64,000 nucleotides of DNA from Byssochlamys sp. IMV 00236. Its lineage: Eukaryota > Ascomycota > Eurotiomycetes > Eurotiales > Thermoascaceae. Both the position numbers and the translations under genes were made by a program. A model generated the notes under the pieces. The model was not told the origin of the DNA. It saw nothing but the letters and a program-made list of their open reading frames with translations, and did not search any database. Below, one piece after another: positions 1 to 12,932 of this stretch. Positions within the stretch are counted from its first letter, which is position 1; each line of letters opens with the position of its first letter. The stretch covers positions 682,001 to 746,000 of the forward strand of contig MSJH02000698.1 in the NCBI GenBank assembly GCA_001931875.2, read 5' to 3'.

Positions 1-7
1 CTGCCAT

Positions 8-925
8 CTACCACTTCATCTCGTGGGGCTTGTCACCGTTTCGGAGGCTGAAGCTGGTGGAGAGGTAGCTGCCGAGGAACTGCTCCTTCTTGATGTTGGC
101 CAGGAGAACCGAATCGATGGCCTTCTGGTCGCTGGCGCGGGCGCTGGTGACCTTCTTCTTCTGTTGATAGAGAATCCACGCATTAGCCTCAGATCTCAAC
201 CTTCGATTCCTCACACTTGTCAGTGTGCGTGCATAGACATACCTCGGGCTTCTCTCCCTGCTTGAAGAAAGCCTCCTCGGTCTTCTTCTCGGCCTTCTTC
301 TCCTTGGTGAAGTAGTCGGCCTCGGAAACCTTCTCAAGGACCTTCTCGTCAATACCCTTCAGGTCGACCTTGGTGCTGGTGGCAATGACATAACGGTGGT
401 TCACTCGGCGGAGAGGAACACCGTTGATCTTGAAGGGGCCGGTCACGAGGAGAACACCCTCGGACAGATGCTTCAAGAGAACAACACGCTTGCCACGGAA
501 ACGACCGGCCAGGAGGATCAGGACAGCACCAGGCTGGAGGGTTTCCCGGAGCTTCGTGGGCTGAATGCTCTTGCGAACCTATTCATTTGCACAGTCATGT
601 TAGAACCTCTGTCCCTTTTTTCAATTGTGCGAATCACTCAGATGTGTGGTCCTCGATATACGACTTGGCATATCAACCGTGCTCATATCGACACCGGCTG
701 TCGTACGCAACCGCACAACCGCCATACCGGTGATAATTGCACGGCTGATAGTCGTCGCGTCTCGATTCCTTTTCCCATTTCATTCGCGACAAGGGCTGTA
801 CTGACTTTCTTTGGCTGGGGTTCGTCATCCACGGGGTACCATTTCTGGGCCTTCTGGGTGTGGTGCGGAACGGTCCTCTGGCCCTTTCCAAACTGCTTCG
901 TCTGGCCAACAGTAGAGTCCGACAT
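8..925 (-). CDS. rpl6: 60S ribosomal protein L6 (eL6)
   Basis: Structural protein of the large cytosolic ribosomal subunit. I read three exons: 925-806, 578-243 and 160-8, in phase, giving 202 aa, the usual length for fungal eL6. The middle exon carries the family core: an [11 protein letters not shown] stretch followed by [21 protein letters not shown]. The C-terminus ends in [13 protein letters not shown] before a TAG, as in other eukaryotic L6 proteins. The start is the first ATG ([17 protein letters not shown]), which matches the fungal N-terminus. Introns are 227 nt (579-805, GTCAGT donor) and 82 nt (161-242, GTATGT donor). It diverges from rpn13 across about 390 bp. The identification is secure; only the first intron boundaries rest on phase and homology from memory. 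Confidence 0.96.
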
Positions 926-1315
926 ATTGGCTGCTGGGGACGAAGGGTCGCTTGAAAAGAAAGTAGGAAGGGGTGGTGGTTTGTCGACGGCGGTGGTTGT
1001 TGGATTGAAGTGACTGACTTGGTGCGGCCCAGGGCGGGAAATCCTGAGGTTTGTGGGAACACGAGCCCTATCAATTAACCGAAAGGCGCTAGTGCCGATT
1101 GGGAGCTCCAGCCAAGCTGACCGCCGCGATAAGTGACCGTTCTGCGGCGGCCGGGAGAGACCAGCAGCGCAGGTGTGGTTAGTTAGTAGTTAGTAGTCTA
1201 CTGGAGAGCTTCTAACCAAAACACCAACACTGACGTACCCTTGGGTTGCTTTCTCCCTTTCTCTCTCTATACACCTTTCTTCCTTGACGACCATCATCTC
1301 TCCCTGTCGTCCATC
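926..1315. promoter_or_regulatory. Shared divergent promoter rpl6/rpn13
   Basis: This 390 bp gap separates the start codons of rpl6 (minus) and rpn13 (plus), so it must hold both promoters. Pyrimidine-rich tracts lie just before the rpn13 ATG (around 1245-1310). No clear TATA box is seen. Confidence 0.6.
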
Positions 1316-2824
1316 ATGTCCATACAACCCATCATCACCTTCAAAGCAGGTATCTGCGACTTGGATGTGAGTCCTATCCCTCCCGGTTCGCTGCTGCGAT
1401 GCTTGGCTGCTGCTGCGGTCCGTTCCCCAGCTATCACCGCCAGCTCAACTAATGCTCCATACAGACCTCTGCCAACCCTCCTAGAGTCAAGCCAAAGCAG
1501 ACCCCTGGCTACATCTATCTATACTCCGAAGATGAATTGATTCACTTCTGCTGGCGTCCTCGATCGGCTCCACTCACGGAACCAGAGCTCGACCTTGTGA
1601 TGGTCCCCTCCGATGGCAGCTTCACCCCGTACAAGCAGTCTACCGCGCAGGCCCCGACCAACGGCCGTATTTTTGTGCTGAAGTTCTCGTCGAGTTCGCA
1701 GCGGTATCTCTTCTGGCTGCAGTCCAAGAGCCAGCATGAGAGGGGAAACCCAAGCTATTTCAGCCCCAGAGATCTGAAGCTGGGGGAGATTGTCCACACG
1801 TTGCTACAGGGAGAGGAGATTGATGTTTCGCAAGAGATCGCCAATCTCCCCAGGGGTCCTGACGGCGGTGACGATGACGAGACAATGGAGGATGTAGAAG
1901 GTGTTGACCATGATCCCAACCATAACCACTCCGGCAGCGGGGGAGCTGGTATGGATGCTACTGGAGGAGATATCCGGGAAGAGGGCCAGGGGTCGCGGGA
2001 AGGCGGTGCGGATGGTGGACGAGCGTAGGTACAACTCTCTGAGTCTGAGTTCTAGCATGTGCATTACGATTACGATTGCGGTTACGCTTGCGCTCATTGC
2101 AAATTTGTCCACTGGTCCATGGAATGGAATTTCTTCTTTTTTTTCTCTCCTCCCTTCAAGTGACAATGATGTCATATTCCTATCTTTATCCCATCCGCAG
2201 ACCTGCTTTGCCGTCCGGAATGATATTTTTTCAATGTCCTCGATCCCCAACTTACTCGGATTATCTAGGGCTACTGCGTCATCAGATCCGTCACAGGTCG
2301 TACAGGAGTTTCTTCGGTCTCTACAAGGAGGCCAGGGGTCTCGATCAGAAGACCCCGAACGACCCTTCACTACTCTCCCCGATCTTCTTCCTCCTTCCAC
2401 CACCATCCCTCTGGTCGAGTCTGCCGATGAGAAGATGGCGGATCATCTCTTGAGCTTTTTACCACCCGCACTACTACTACTTGCACAAGACATTGATGAT
2501 GTGTCTGCCGTTGACACTAATCCGGCGACTGCACAAGCAGCACTGCAGTCGCTTGATCTGTCCCAGAAAAAAGATATCCTTAGGAGAGTGCTGCGTTCGC
2601 CGCAATTTACCCAGAGCCTTGGAAGTCTGACTGTCGCCTTAAGAGACGGTGGCCTACCAAGCATCAGCGAGGCCCTCAAGGTGCCAGTAGAAAATGGAGG
2701 ATTCATGCGCAGAGGCGGTGTTCCCCTGGGCGGCGGTGATGCCGTTGAGGCCTTTCTAGAGGGAATCCGACGACAGGTGAAGGAAAAGCGATCGAATCCC
2801 AACGATAGCATGGAAACGGATTGA
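1316..2824 (+). CDS. rpn13: Proteasome ubiquitin receptor Rpn13 (ADRM1 family)
   Basis: Ubiquitin receptor of the 19S regulatory particle that also recruits and activates the deubiquitinase UCH37 where present. Exon 1 is 1316-1366 (GTGAGT donor) and exon 2 starts at 1465. Together they encode the N-terminal PRU domain, recognisable from ITFKAG, GYIYLYSEDELIHFCWR and RIFVLKFSSSSQRYLFWLQ. A Gly/Asp-rich linker follows. The last exon encodes a C-terminal DEUBAD (UCH37-binding) domain around LLSFLPPALLLLAQDIDD to AFLEGIRRQVKEK. Exon 2 runs into an in-frame TAG at 2026-2028, so an intron is required; the GTAGGT donor at 2025 fits. Acceptors ending at 2160 (424 aa) or 2268 (388 aa) are both phase-compatible, and I cannot choose between them. 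The identity is firm, the second intron is not. Confidence 0.88.
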
Positions 2825-3707
2825 TGATTATGGTTCTTGTACGGCCGCAGCACTTTTACCTGTACTCTAACAGCCACTAGGCTCCTAGGGTTGCGTCGCT
2901 AATTGTGTCAAATAATAATATACGTTGGAGAAGTTTATTTATGGAAAGCCACGCACTATCATGTAAGGACGATTCTAGCCCGGGCCTGACCCGTTACGCT
3001 GCCTATACCCACTTGCGCGTACTCTAGACTAGACCGTGCGGCGTGCTGCCCGCCTGGAATGGAGGCTGGTGGGTGGCAGCAGTAGTAGTGTTTGCCCCAA
3101 AAAGGAACCTGCAAACCTGGTTTATAAAGGTAGAACTGGGGGATAACCACACACAGACAAACATAGGCCGACACCACAGATGAATGTCTCTTTTATCTCT
3201 CCTCGAGTCACTTTGAAGTTGCGACTCCCCGTGTGTCAAACGGGCCGCAGCATAAAGTTGTCGGTACCTTTTTAGCTCCGCCAGGAAAGCGGGCCGCCAT
3301 CAGTAGCAAAGCCACAGCTTGTGAGACAGTCCAAGGAGTGCCACACAACTCTGGCCAGACGAAGGAAGAGCCAAACCGGCTGTGTTCGGGGCAAAGGTAA
3401 TTCTCGACTCGATTATTATTATTATTATCTCGACACTCGCTGGCACACGAGAGTTCGATCGTACTTATCGCACACGAGGAGCTCCCGCCTGCCCTATCTC
3501 TTCCTTTGCTCCCCTGAAACAGCCTCCGCATCCCCGCTGACCTTCCCAAGTCCTTCAAGCCATCGTCGAACCCGTTACGTTTCCCAAAGAGCCGTCCTCT
3601 TGTCGTCCTATACCCGATCTCGCAGTGCGATATTTTCTCCCGCAGCTGGATCTCTCTGATGGTTGGAGCTGGCAATGTCTGCAACTAAGTAACAGCCGCC
3701 AGAGACA
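2825..3707. other. Intergenic: rpn13 3' flank and cch1 leader
   Basis: No gene is recognised here. It holds a short (ATT)n tract near 3411-3428, a C/T-rich leader before cch1 and a five-codon upstream ORF listed separately. Confidence 0.5.
3675..3692 (+). promoter_or_regulatory. Five-codon uORF before cch1
   Basis: ATG TCT GCA ACT AAG TAA ends 15 nt upstream of the cch1 start codon at 3708. If it lies in the transcript it would tend to reduce initiation at the main ATG. A CTAAG...AACAG string here could instead be the 3' end of a 5'UTR intron, so the transcript start needs to be known. Confidence 0.4.
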
Positions 3708-6700
3708 ATGGCGTCGCAAAACCATGGAAGCGACCAGGACATCCGGCCGGGGAATCAGTCAATACCGTTGCAAGATCTGTCGAGACCTCCCGAGGCCGTT
3801 GCAGCCGATGAGCGTGGTCGCAGAAGACGGACGAATAGCGCTGGCAGTCCTCTCAGCACACATGGATCCAGGAGGTCGTTGATCGGGAGAGGGTCGTTGA
3901 GGAGATATGAGCGCATTGCGGAAGATTCCCCTAGTCCTATCGAGAGGACTGGCTCTTATATGAACCAGCCAACACGTGCAGGCGCGCGACCCGTACCGTC
4001 TCCTTATGTCTCTGACCCGGGTGACGCCTCGCCCATCGAAGATCCAGCAGGCTTTGCGGCAGCGATGACATCTGTAGGGCTAAGTTTCGATGGCCCACAA
4101 CCGCAGACACCACCATCATATCCCAGGGGGCTGGCATCTCGAGGGAACAGTTACACGCAGGGTAATCTGGAGCGCAACAGCACGAACGAAATGGACGACT
4201 TTCTGGGTCCTACGGATACAAATGAAGACACAACACCCTTGACAAATCGGCAGTACCTGCAGCCAATGGATGGGGCATCGGATGCTGGAAGATCTTATGA
4301 TGACAGAAGCAGCACGCATACAGTCCATCTCACGGACGGGGTTCGGCCAGGCTCGCGACTTGGTGACGATTTGCCCAATCTTGAAAGCGGCACAGGAAGA
4401 CGTGCGGACCGTTCTCGGTCCCTGTCTCCTTCAGCATCTGGTTCTGCACTTTCAAGAGCCGGTTCGATGATGCGGATGATGTCTCAGCGTGTGGTTAACC
4501 TAAGTAACGAACCGGAAGTGGTGGAGCAGTCATTAAGACGTAGAGATTCGTTGAAGAGCGCACGTCTTGAAGGACCACCCCCGCTTCCTGCGATGACCGA
4601 GTATGCGCACGATACGTCCTCTACTACGTCGCTGAAGGTGGAACCTCAGATCGAAAAGCCTCGTCCCCGGAGCAAGGATTGGAGATATCGATCGAATCCG
4701 CTTCGAGGCAGGTCGCTCGGCATACTCGCCCCTGACAATCCTTTACGCATGCGACTATGTGATATTCTCGTGCATCCTTTCACGGAACCCTTCATTTTGA
4801 TAGTTATCATCGTTCAGACTGTCTTGCTTGCTGTTGAGTCTGCGCACCCGGTCTTTGTGCATCCGAGGTCAAGACGTTGGGGGTCGTCCAACCTGGACTA
4901 TGCATTTTTTGTTATTTTCATCATATACACTCTAGAGTTAATTGCTAGGATCTTGGTCTCAGGATTTATCAAAAATCCTACAGAGTATAGCACTCTGAAT
5001 CGGTCATTAGGGGCGAGAAAAGCATTGGCCGAGAAAACGAAGAACCTCCTCACGCCACAGCGCCAATTATCTACAAAGAAACCTACTACGGAGCCAGTGG
5101 AACTGCAGCCTTCGGTTATACGGACGTTCACGGGCATGAACCCTCAAGAAGATCTAGACGATCCTCTGCAGAGGCAGCGCGTCCGACTTGCACATCGTGC
5201 CTTTCTCCGACACTCTTTCAATCGACTCGATTTTGTTGCTGTCATATCATTTTGGATCTCATTCGGGCTTTCTCTAACAGGATATGAATTTGGCCATCAC
5301 ATGTACGTCTTTCAGATGATGAGCTGTCTCCGGATTCTTCGTCTCCTAGGTCTCACCAATGGAACATCTGTAAGTATACAAAAACAATTTTTAAAGCGGA
5401 CATTGTACTGTGGCTAACACGAACCAAGGTGATCCTTCGAAGTCTCAAAAAGGCAGCTCCTTTACTGGTCCATGTCGCATTCCTGATTGGCTTCTTCTGG
5501 CTTCTCTTCGCAATTGTCGGAATACAGAGCTTTAAGTCAAGCTTAAGACGGACCTGTACATGGATCGGACAGGATGGCCAAGATAACTTCACATCGAATG
5601 ACGCTTATGGTACCCTTCAGTTTTGTGGTGGTTATCTTGATGCAGTTGACGGGTCACCAAAACCGTGGGTCACCGCTGACGGCGTGGCATCTGGATTTAC
5701 GCCCAAGGGATACTTGTGTCCCCAGGGTTCCGTTTGCGTTGAAGGGTCTAATCCTTACAACGGCACCGTCAGCTTTGACAATATCCTCCAATCTCTCGAA
5801 CTCGTGTTTGTAGTTATGAGCTCAAATACGTTCACGGATCTTATGTATTATACCACCGACAGCGATTATCTGGCCTCCGCTCTATTCTTCGCTTTCGGCA
5901 TCGTGATCCTTAGTCTGTGGCTGGTCAACTTGCTCGTCGCTGTTATCACTTCGTCATTCCAGGTTATCCGAGAAGAGAGCAAGCGGAGTGCCTTTGCGGT
6001 TGACAAGATCGATGAGCCTGGTCAAACAGAGACAACCCCTCACAAGGTCAGTCAGCTCAAACGTCTATATGAAAAGACCTACTGGCTTTGGATTTCTGTC
6101 ATCGCTTTCGACCTGGTTGTTCAGTGTCTGAGGAGTTCCACTATGGGTGAGGACCGTGCGGCGTTCATAAACAATACTGAAGTTGGTGTCACGTTCGTGC
6201 TCTTAATTGAGATCATCCTTCGTTTCGCCTCCGACTGGCGGCGATTCCACAAGAGCCGTCGCAATTGGGTTGATCTGGCACTCGCGGTGATTACGTGCGT
6301 TATATTGCTCCCGCCGATTAGAACTGATGAGCGTGCATACTCGGCCCTCACGCTCTTCCAAGTCTTGCGCATCTACCGGATTGTCCTTGCCTTTGCTGTG
6401 ACACGAGACCTTATTATGATCGTGTTCCGCAACACAGTTGGTCTCCTTAATCTTATATTATTCGTGTTTCTGATCACGTTTCTTGCCGCGATATTTGCAG
6501 CGCAGCTGTTCCGTGGACAAATCCCACAACAGGATGATAATGGCAACACCGTCGAAATGAATTTTTTTACTATATACAACTCATTCCTTGGGATGTATCA
6601 GATTCTATCAAGCGAGAACTGGACCACAATACTCTACGACGCGACGAACTTCACTTCCGGTTTTCATACGTCTTGGATCTCTGCTTCCTTCTTCATCATG

Positions 6701-9700
6701 TGGTTTATCCTGGCCAGCTTCATCATCCTTAACATGTTCATTGCCGTCATCCAAGAGAGTTTTGATGTGTCCGAAGATGAAAAACGACTCCAACAGGTGA
6801 AAGCATTTCTACGGGAGAAACATGTCGCTGGTCCCTCTCAAGGGAATCTGCCTCTTTTGTCAATCTTCAAATTTGGTCGCAACAGCGACAGGTATAGAGA
6901 CCCTCTGGACCATGGTCCGGCGGCTCTCGAGATGTTGCTAAAAGATGCAGTAGTGCATGAGTTTCTTGATGAGCAGGATACACCAGTTGAGCCTCGTCGG
7001 GCAGATAGCATACCGCTGGCGGTAGCCCCAGAGGAGCCAGCTCGGCCTGGGTTCTGGGCAAAGATTCGGGGCAAGATAACCTCGCTGGTGACCAATAAGG
7101 AACCAAATCCGTTCTATTCGAAACTTCAGGTCTCTCGTGAATATGATCACCTGGACCCTAGAAGTATGGCGAGGGAAGTTGTTTCGGCTGCAGAACAACG
7201 GAAGCGAGCACAGAGAGAATACCTGCAAAACCATCCGAATTACAACAAGTCTCTCTTCATTTTCGCGCCGAATAACCCCGTTCGAAGATTCTGCCAGCGC
7301 ATTGTCGGACCAGGACGCGGTACCCAGCGTTTCGAAGGAGTAGATCCATATAAACCCGTCTGGTATACTTTCTCTGCATTTATTTATGCAGCCATTGTTG
7401 CCATGGTCTTGATTGCTTGTATCACCACGCCGATATACCAGCGAGACTATTCGATGAAGCATCGAGAATTAGTGCTCGATCAAGAGGGCAAAGTCATCAG
7501 CAGCACATATGGTGCTCGCAATTGGTATGTGTGGACCGACATGGGCTTTGCGGCGCTATTCACCATTGAGGCTATCATCAAAGTCATCGCTGATGGGTTG
7601 TTTTGGACACCCAATGCCTATTTCCGCAGCTCATGGGGCTTTATAGATGGTGTTGTCTTGATCACCCTCTGGATCAATGTCATAACCTCACTCTTTCAAA
7701 ATGGAACCGCATCTAGAGCTGTCGGGGCTTTCAAAGCTTTGAGGGCTCTGAGACTTCTTAACGTGAGTGACAGCGCGAGAGACACCTTCCATTCGGTCAT
7801 TATTCTTGGAGGATGGAAGGTCATTTCCGTAAGTATACCGCACTCGCATGTTTCTCGAGGACTTCTAACTCACCTGTCATCTAGGCTGCATTTGTCTCCA
7901 TGAGTTTTCTCATCCCGTTTGCCATTTATGGACTAACTCTTTTCAACGGGCAAATGATTTCATGCAACGATGACAATATACCAAATGGAAACTTATCATA
8001 TTGCGTGGACGAATACATGAGCAGTCCGTACAACTGGGATGTACTCGCACCGAGGGTCGCCGCAAATAGTTATTATAGCTTCGATAATTTCGGCGACGCT
8101 CTTTTCATTCTGTTCCAGATTGTCTCCCAGGAGGGCTGGATAGATGTCCAATGGAGTGCCATGAGTATGACGGGAAAAGGCCATCAACCCCAACCTTATG
8201 CTTCACAAGCCAACGGACTTTACTTCATCGTCTTCAACTTGCTCGGTGCGGTCTTCGTCTTGACCCTGTTCGTTTCTGTCTTCATGCGAAACTACACGGA
8301 GCAGACGGGTGTTGCCTTCTTGACTGCAGAGCAGCGCTCCTGGCTGGAGTTGCGCAAGCTTCTTCGACAGATCTCGCCTTCTAAAAGATCGATTAACGCC
8401 AGAAGTAAAAGATGGAAGATCTGGTGTTATCGTATTGCTGTCAAGAAGCATGGCAGATGGCCAAGATGTGTCACGACAATACTTCTCCTTCATTTGACAC
8501 TGCTTATTCTTGAGTTCTATCCTTCGGTCACTTGGTGGGATACTACGAGAGGCAAGTTTCCTAGGCCATTCGCGTGTGGTAGTAGATTGGCTGACTCTAA
8601 TTTCCAGAGGCTTTGTTTTTCGTCTTTACGTGGTTTTACATCGCGAACGTAGTGATCCGCATAATCGGATTGGGCTGGCACCGTTTTCGCAAAAGCTCGT
8701 GGGACCTCTACTCCGTCCTGTCTGTATCTGGCACCTTTATCACGACTCTGCTCGCCTTCGGCTCTACTAGCCAAGCAATCATCGAATTGAACAAGCTATT
8801 CCTCGTGTCCATCACCCTCCTTATCATTCCAAGGAATAACCAGCTCGATCAACTCTTCAAGACTGCCGCGGCTAGTCTTACAGCGATTGGCAACCTCTTG
8901 GCTACGTGGTTCGTACTGTTCCTCGTATATGCCATCGCTATGACTCAGACTTTCGGCCTCACCAAGTTTGGTAGCAACGAAAACAACAATCTCAATTTCA
9001 GAGATGTGCCTAAGGCCCTGATATTCCTTTTCCGCACCAGCTGCGGAGAGGGTTGGAATCAACTGATGGAAGATTTCGCGACCATGCAACCCCCTCAATG
9101 CACACTCTCGGAAGATTTCTTCGGGAGCGACTGTGGCAGTCCGGCCTGGGCTCGTGGGCTATTTATTACGTGGAACATCATCAGCATGTATATCTTCGTC
9201 TCCTTGTTTGTGTCTCTTATTTTCGAGAGTTTCTCCTACGTGTACCAGCGAAGCAGTGGTCTTTACGCTATCAACAGGGAGGAACTTCGTCGCTTCAAGC
9301 AGGCATGGTCGACGTTCGATCCCGATGGAACTGGATACATCTCGAAGGAACAGTTCCCTCGACTCCTCGGGGTAAGTTTCTCTGAGAGGCTATCGCTGGC
9401 AGCATCCCTAACTTTCTATGTAGGAATTGTCTGGGATCTTCGAAATGCGCGTATACGACGGCGAATTTACAGTCGGTAGGATCTTGGAGAGGTGCCGGAC
9501 GGTTCCCAGCGGCGCTTTTACAAGATCGGGACCTGTCGAAGGTGTTGATCTGGACGAACTTAGAAGAATCATCAATCGTATCCCCGTGAATACGATAAGA
9601 GCTAGACGAGCAAAGCTGAATGTCTTCTACGAAGAAGTCCTAGTGTCCGCTGACCCCGACTTTGGTATCTCTTTCACTTCATGCTTGATGATTCTTGCAC

Positions 9701-10388
9701 ACCACAATGTGATTAGCGACAGCAAGAGCTTGAGGTTGGTGTTTCACTCTTTCATACTCGAGCGACTGTGGCTAACCTTCGATCCAGACTGGAGGAATTC
9801 TTACGACGACGCACAAGGTTGCAACGCGTTGAAGAGACGGTTCGTCGTAAGACCGTTATCGGTTTCTTTGATACGTTGTACTGGTCTCGTCAATTCCGCC
9901 GCAACATCCAGGCCAAGAGCCTAGGCCGCATGACAGCTGTGCCGCAGTTCGCCGTCCCAGAAATTTTCGTCGACCACGGCGACGGAGAGGGGCCTGAGTG
10001 GGACAACGATAACACTGCCATTACTCCCAGTCATGCTTCCAGCGAGCCGTCCTCACCCATGTTGTCACCTGCGACGCGGAATCGGGGATCCTCCATCGCC
10101 TCGAGAGGCGCTGGCCTTCCTCGGATTGACACGACTCTCGCCGGACATGGATCAGGAGCAAGCACGCCAACTGAGTGGGCTGCCATTAGTCCATCGTTGT
10201 CTCCTCGCCGTCCCATGGAAGTAGAAACTTCATATTTCGGCGCGTCAGGGCCGGACGATTCCGCCAGTCCCAGGAGCTCTCGGGATAACAGCGGCATGAA
10301 TGTGAACGATGTCATGGAATCACTTGATAACTCAGCCTGGGGAGAAAGTATCAGACGGAGCTTCACCCAGCATCGTTCAAGGGATTAA
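3708..10388 (+). CDS. cch1: Voltage-gated Ca2+ channel pore subunit Cch1 (CchA)
   Basis: Pore-forming alpha-1-like subunit of the fungal high-affinity calcium uptake system, normally partnered with Mid1 at the plasma membrane. Six exons fit in phase: 3708-5369, 5429-7828, 7885-8551, 8608-9371, 9424-9734 and 9788-10388, giving 2134 aa. After a Ser-rich cytosolic N-terminus of about 340 residues come four six-helix repeats. The pore loops read SSNTFTD (N687), SSENWTT (E950), SQEGWID (E1437) and CGEGWNQ (E1724), so the filter is N-E-E-E. An EF-hand loop (D-P-D-G-T-G-Y-I) starts near D1814, and a Ser-rich tail follows. Intron 3 (8552-8607) uses a GC donor (GCAAGT), the only choice I find that keeps phase (D-T-T-R-E-A-L-F-F). 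Size and domain order agree with the Cch1 family. Confidence 0.95.
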
Positions 10389-12932
10389 GTTGCACCCTCT
10401 TCCTTTGTCTTCGAGGGCATGCCGCTCGCGCATCGGATGCAGTCAATGTACATTCTACAAACATATGTTACTTATACGAGAGATGGCGTCACGAAACCAG
10501 AACCACGGGGAGACGGGGTCACCTTCCGGATTCGCTTCTGTCAGGTCAGGTACCGATTTCCTTAACAACATTGTCCTTTCATTACGTTGCAGCCGGGAAG
10601 AAGGAAAGCGCCTCTACTTACTTCCACGCCTGTAGCGGTATCATTCTGCACATATGTTCTAGGAAGCAGTGGACGCATGCAGGGTCTCTTGATTGAGCAA
10701 GCTTTTGTTACCCCGAAGAACGCATGGTTCGTCTTTGCCTTCTTTTTTCTTTGTCATTGGCCTATGAGATTTGCATAGCACGAGGCGTTTTTTTTTTTTT
10801 TTCTTCTTTTTTTTATGTGTCGACTATTGAAGAGCTTGAGCCATCCTATCTGCTTATTTTATCTTTGTTATCTGTTGCATATCATGGCCTCATCCGTTTT
10901 CGACGCGACGTATCATAGACAGGTTTTGGTACAGACGCTTCTGCGAGTTGATTGGACTGTTTTTCTGTATAGTACATAGTTTATGGATGGAAGTTTGTAA
11001 AGTAGAATCTGTCAATCACCATCAAATAATACGAACGTTTTCTTGAATCATGGGAAGTCTGAGAAGCCCTACGGTTGCTGTCGCGACGTGCTGTCGAGGC
11101 TTGAGGGAAAAAACTCGGTACCCGAGCAGTCTCCCGCTGGGCTTGTCGATACAAGCATTGACCTAGACCGGCTTTGTCCTTATCTCGAGGACCTCCATGC
11201 GTCGTATCGCCATTGGAATGCACGCGATTGACATACATAGATAGTGGTTGCCGCATTCAACCTTTTTTTCCCCTGGCGTCTTCTTTTCCGGACACGCGTG
11301 AACAGGTTGTGGAATGTGAACGACGGTTCAGGCACGGTTAGACCAGCATTCCACTACTCCGTCGCAGGAGTCCCTGGATGTCCCTGTCGCTTCGGGGCTC
11401 TTAATTTGAAGTTAATACAACCGCGGGCTGGTGGAAAGTGTCCAGAACATCGTGCACAGGACGCCCAGGGTGGCGATTGTGCAAAGGTGCGACGCGTCTA
11501 AACGACACGAGTGTCGCAGATGGTCCACTGCGAATGGCTTAGTCCCGCGAGGAGTGTCCCCGATAAATTAAAATTATCGAATTCGACATTAGCACTCAGG
11601 CAGAACAGGCACCATGATTTCCGAAATCGCGATGGAAAGAAGAGATGATGACCATTGTCGCGAGGATGATCATGATAGACGATGAGGCTGTCCGTTCGCG
11701 GGGCTGTTATACATACAGTAGCCTCGCATATTAACGATTTTTGGACGTGCGTCTGCCATCGAGGTCGATCCTAACTCCACCTGGTCTCCATCGAGAGACC
11801 CATTGTCGCATTTATCGATGGGCTGTCACTAAAAATTCTTGATCTATTACCTTATCAAAGCTTCTATTTGGCATTTGCTTGCTGACATCGGGCTGAGATC
11901 TCACCAGGTAACCATTATATGATTATAATCTTTTCAGACAAGATCTTCTACTCCGGATGTCATTGTCAACAGACTAGCAACCTCCACACAGCTTGGCAAC
12001 TACTCTATACCCGTCTGAACCATGGACGGAATCAGTTACAAGTGGGATCAATTGATATCGGACCCTGAGATAGCTGAGACGGAAGCGTCGCCCACCCTGC
12101 GCTTCCACTCCGTTTCCGTTACACGATAGCAGAGCACGTCCTGTTCCTGAAAGTCAAGATCCTGCTCACGGAACAGCCCTGGCTCTGTCTCAGGACGGCG
12201 TCGATGGTTAAATAATTCGCCCCGACTCCCTGGCGCCGCGGGGCGCCGGTCCTTGCAGCCACTTGCCCCTGGTCCGCTCTTAGTGTTGCTTAGTCTCCTG
12301 GCAGGATCTCATCTCCCCGGTTCACCACCCTGTTCTGTGACGGAAGTGCGCTGGATAGCTCATAGAGGGCCCATATTATTACTTCCGGGGGTCCCTTCAA
12401 TTATCATCTACATAACTCCCCACTCCCTCCCGGTTGGCACCGGCGACAACCTCCGTCCTTCCACTCTTCTCCCTCTCTTTTCAATAGTCGCGCCCTCGGG
12501 TCGACTTACTAGGACGAACCCTTCTCTTTAACCTCTTTATATTCTTTCTCTAGCCCCGTTACCAGGGTCTGTTTGTTTGGATCTCTCACTTCAACCGTCG
12601 ACGGCGAGCCATTGCAGCTTGGCAAGTGCTAGTTCGTCTACTGCATACAAGCAGTCACCAATCACTCGTTGATACCTCTATATAATCTTCAATTCGGGAA
12701 CCAGGCAGGACCTTGGGAATCACTTCTTTTTTTTGCGCACCTTGGATATCCATCTTTCGAGATCCATAAACGACCGGACGAGCGCATTCATACTACTACA
12801 GTGCCGTTCGCTACGACGCCTATCATACTCACGTTTCGGAATATATACACATAAACGCCTTCCAAAACGGCCGTCCAGCACTTGATTAGCCTCTTTGAGG
12901 CTCTCGATTCAGAAGCATCTTACGCCGCCAAG
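10389..12932. other. Long intergenic region (2.5 kb)
   Basis: No protein gene is recognised. It holds the cch1 3' flank with long T tracts (10788-10817), a 35-codon ORF at 12022-12129, and a C/T-rich block from about 12400 to 12560 that resembles the promoter and leader of the small gene starting at 12933. Several short ATG-initiated frames precede that start. Confidence 0.5.

Noticed and set aside
579..805. Possible intronic snoRNA in rpl6 intron 1
   Set aside because: Ribosomal protein introns often host snoRNAs and this one is long, but no convincing pair of C and D boxes or H/ACA boxes is visible.
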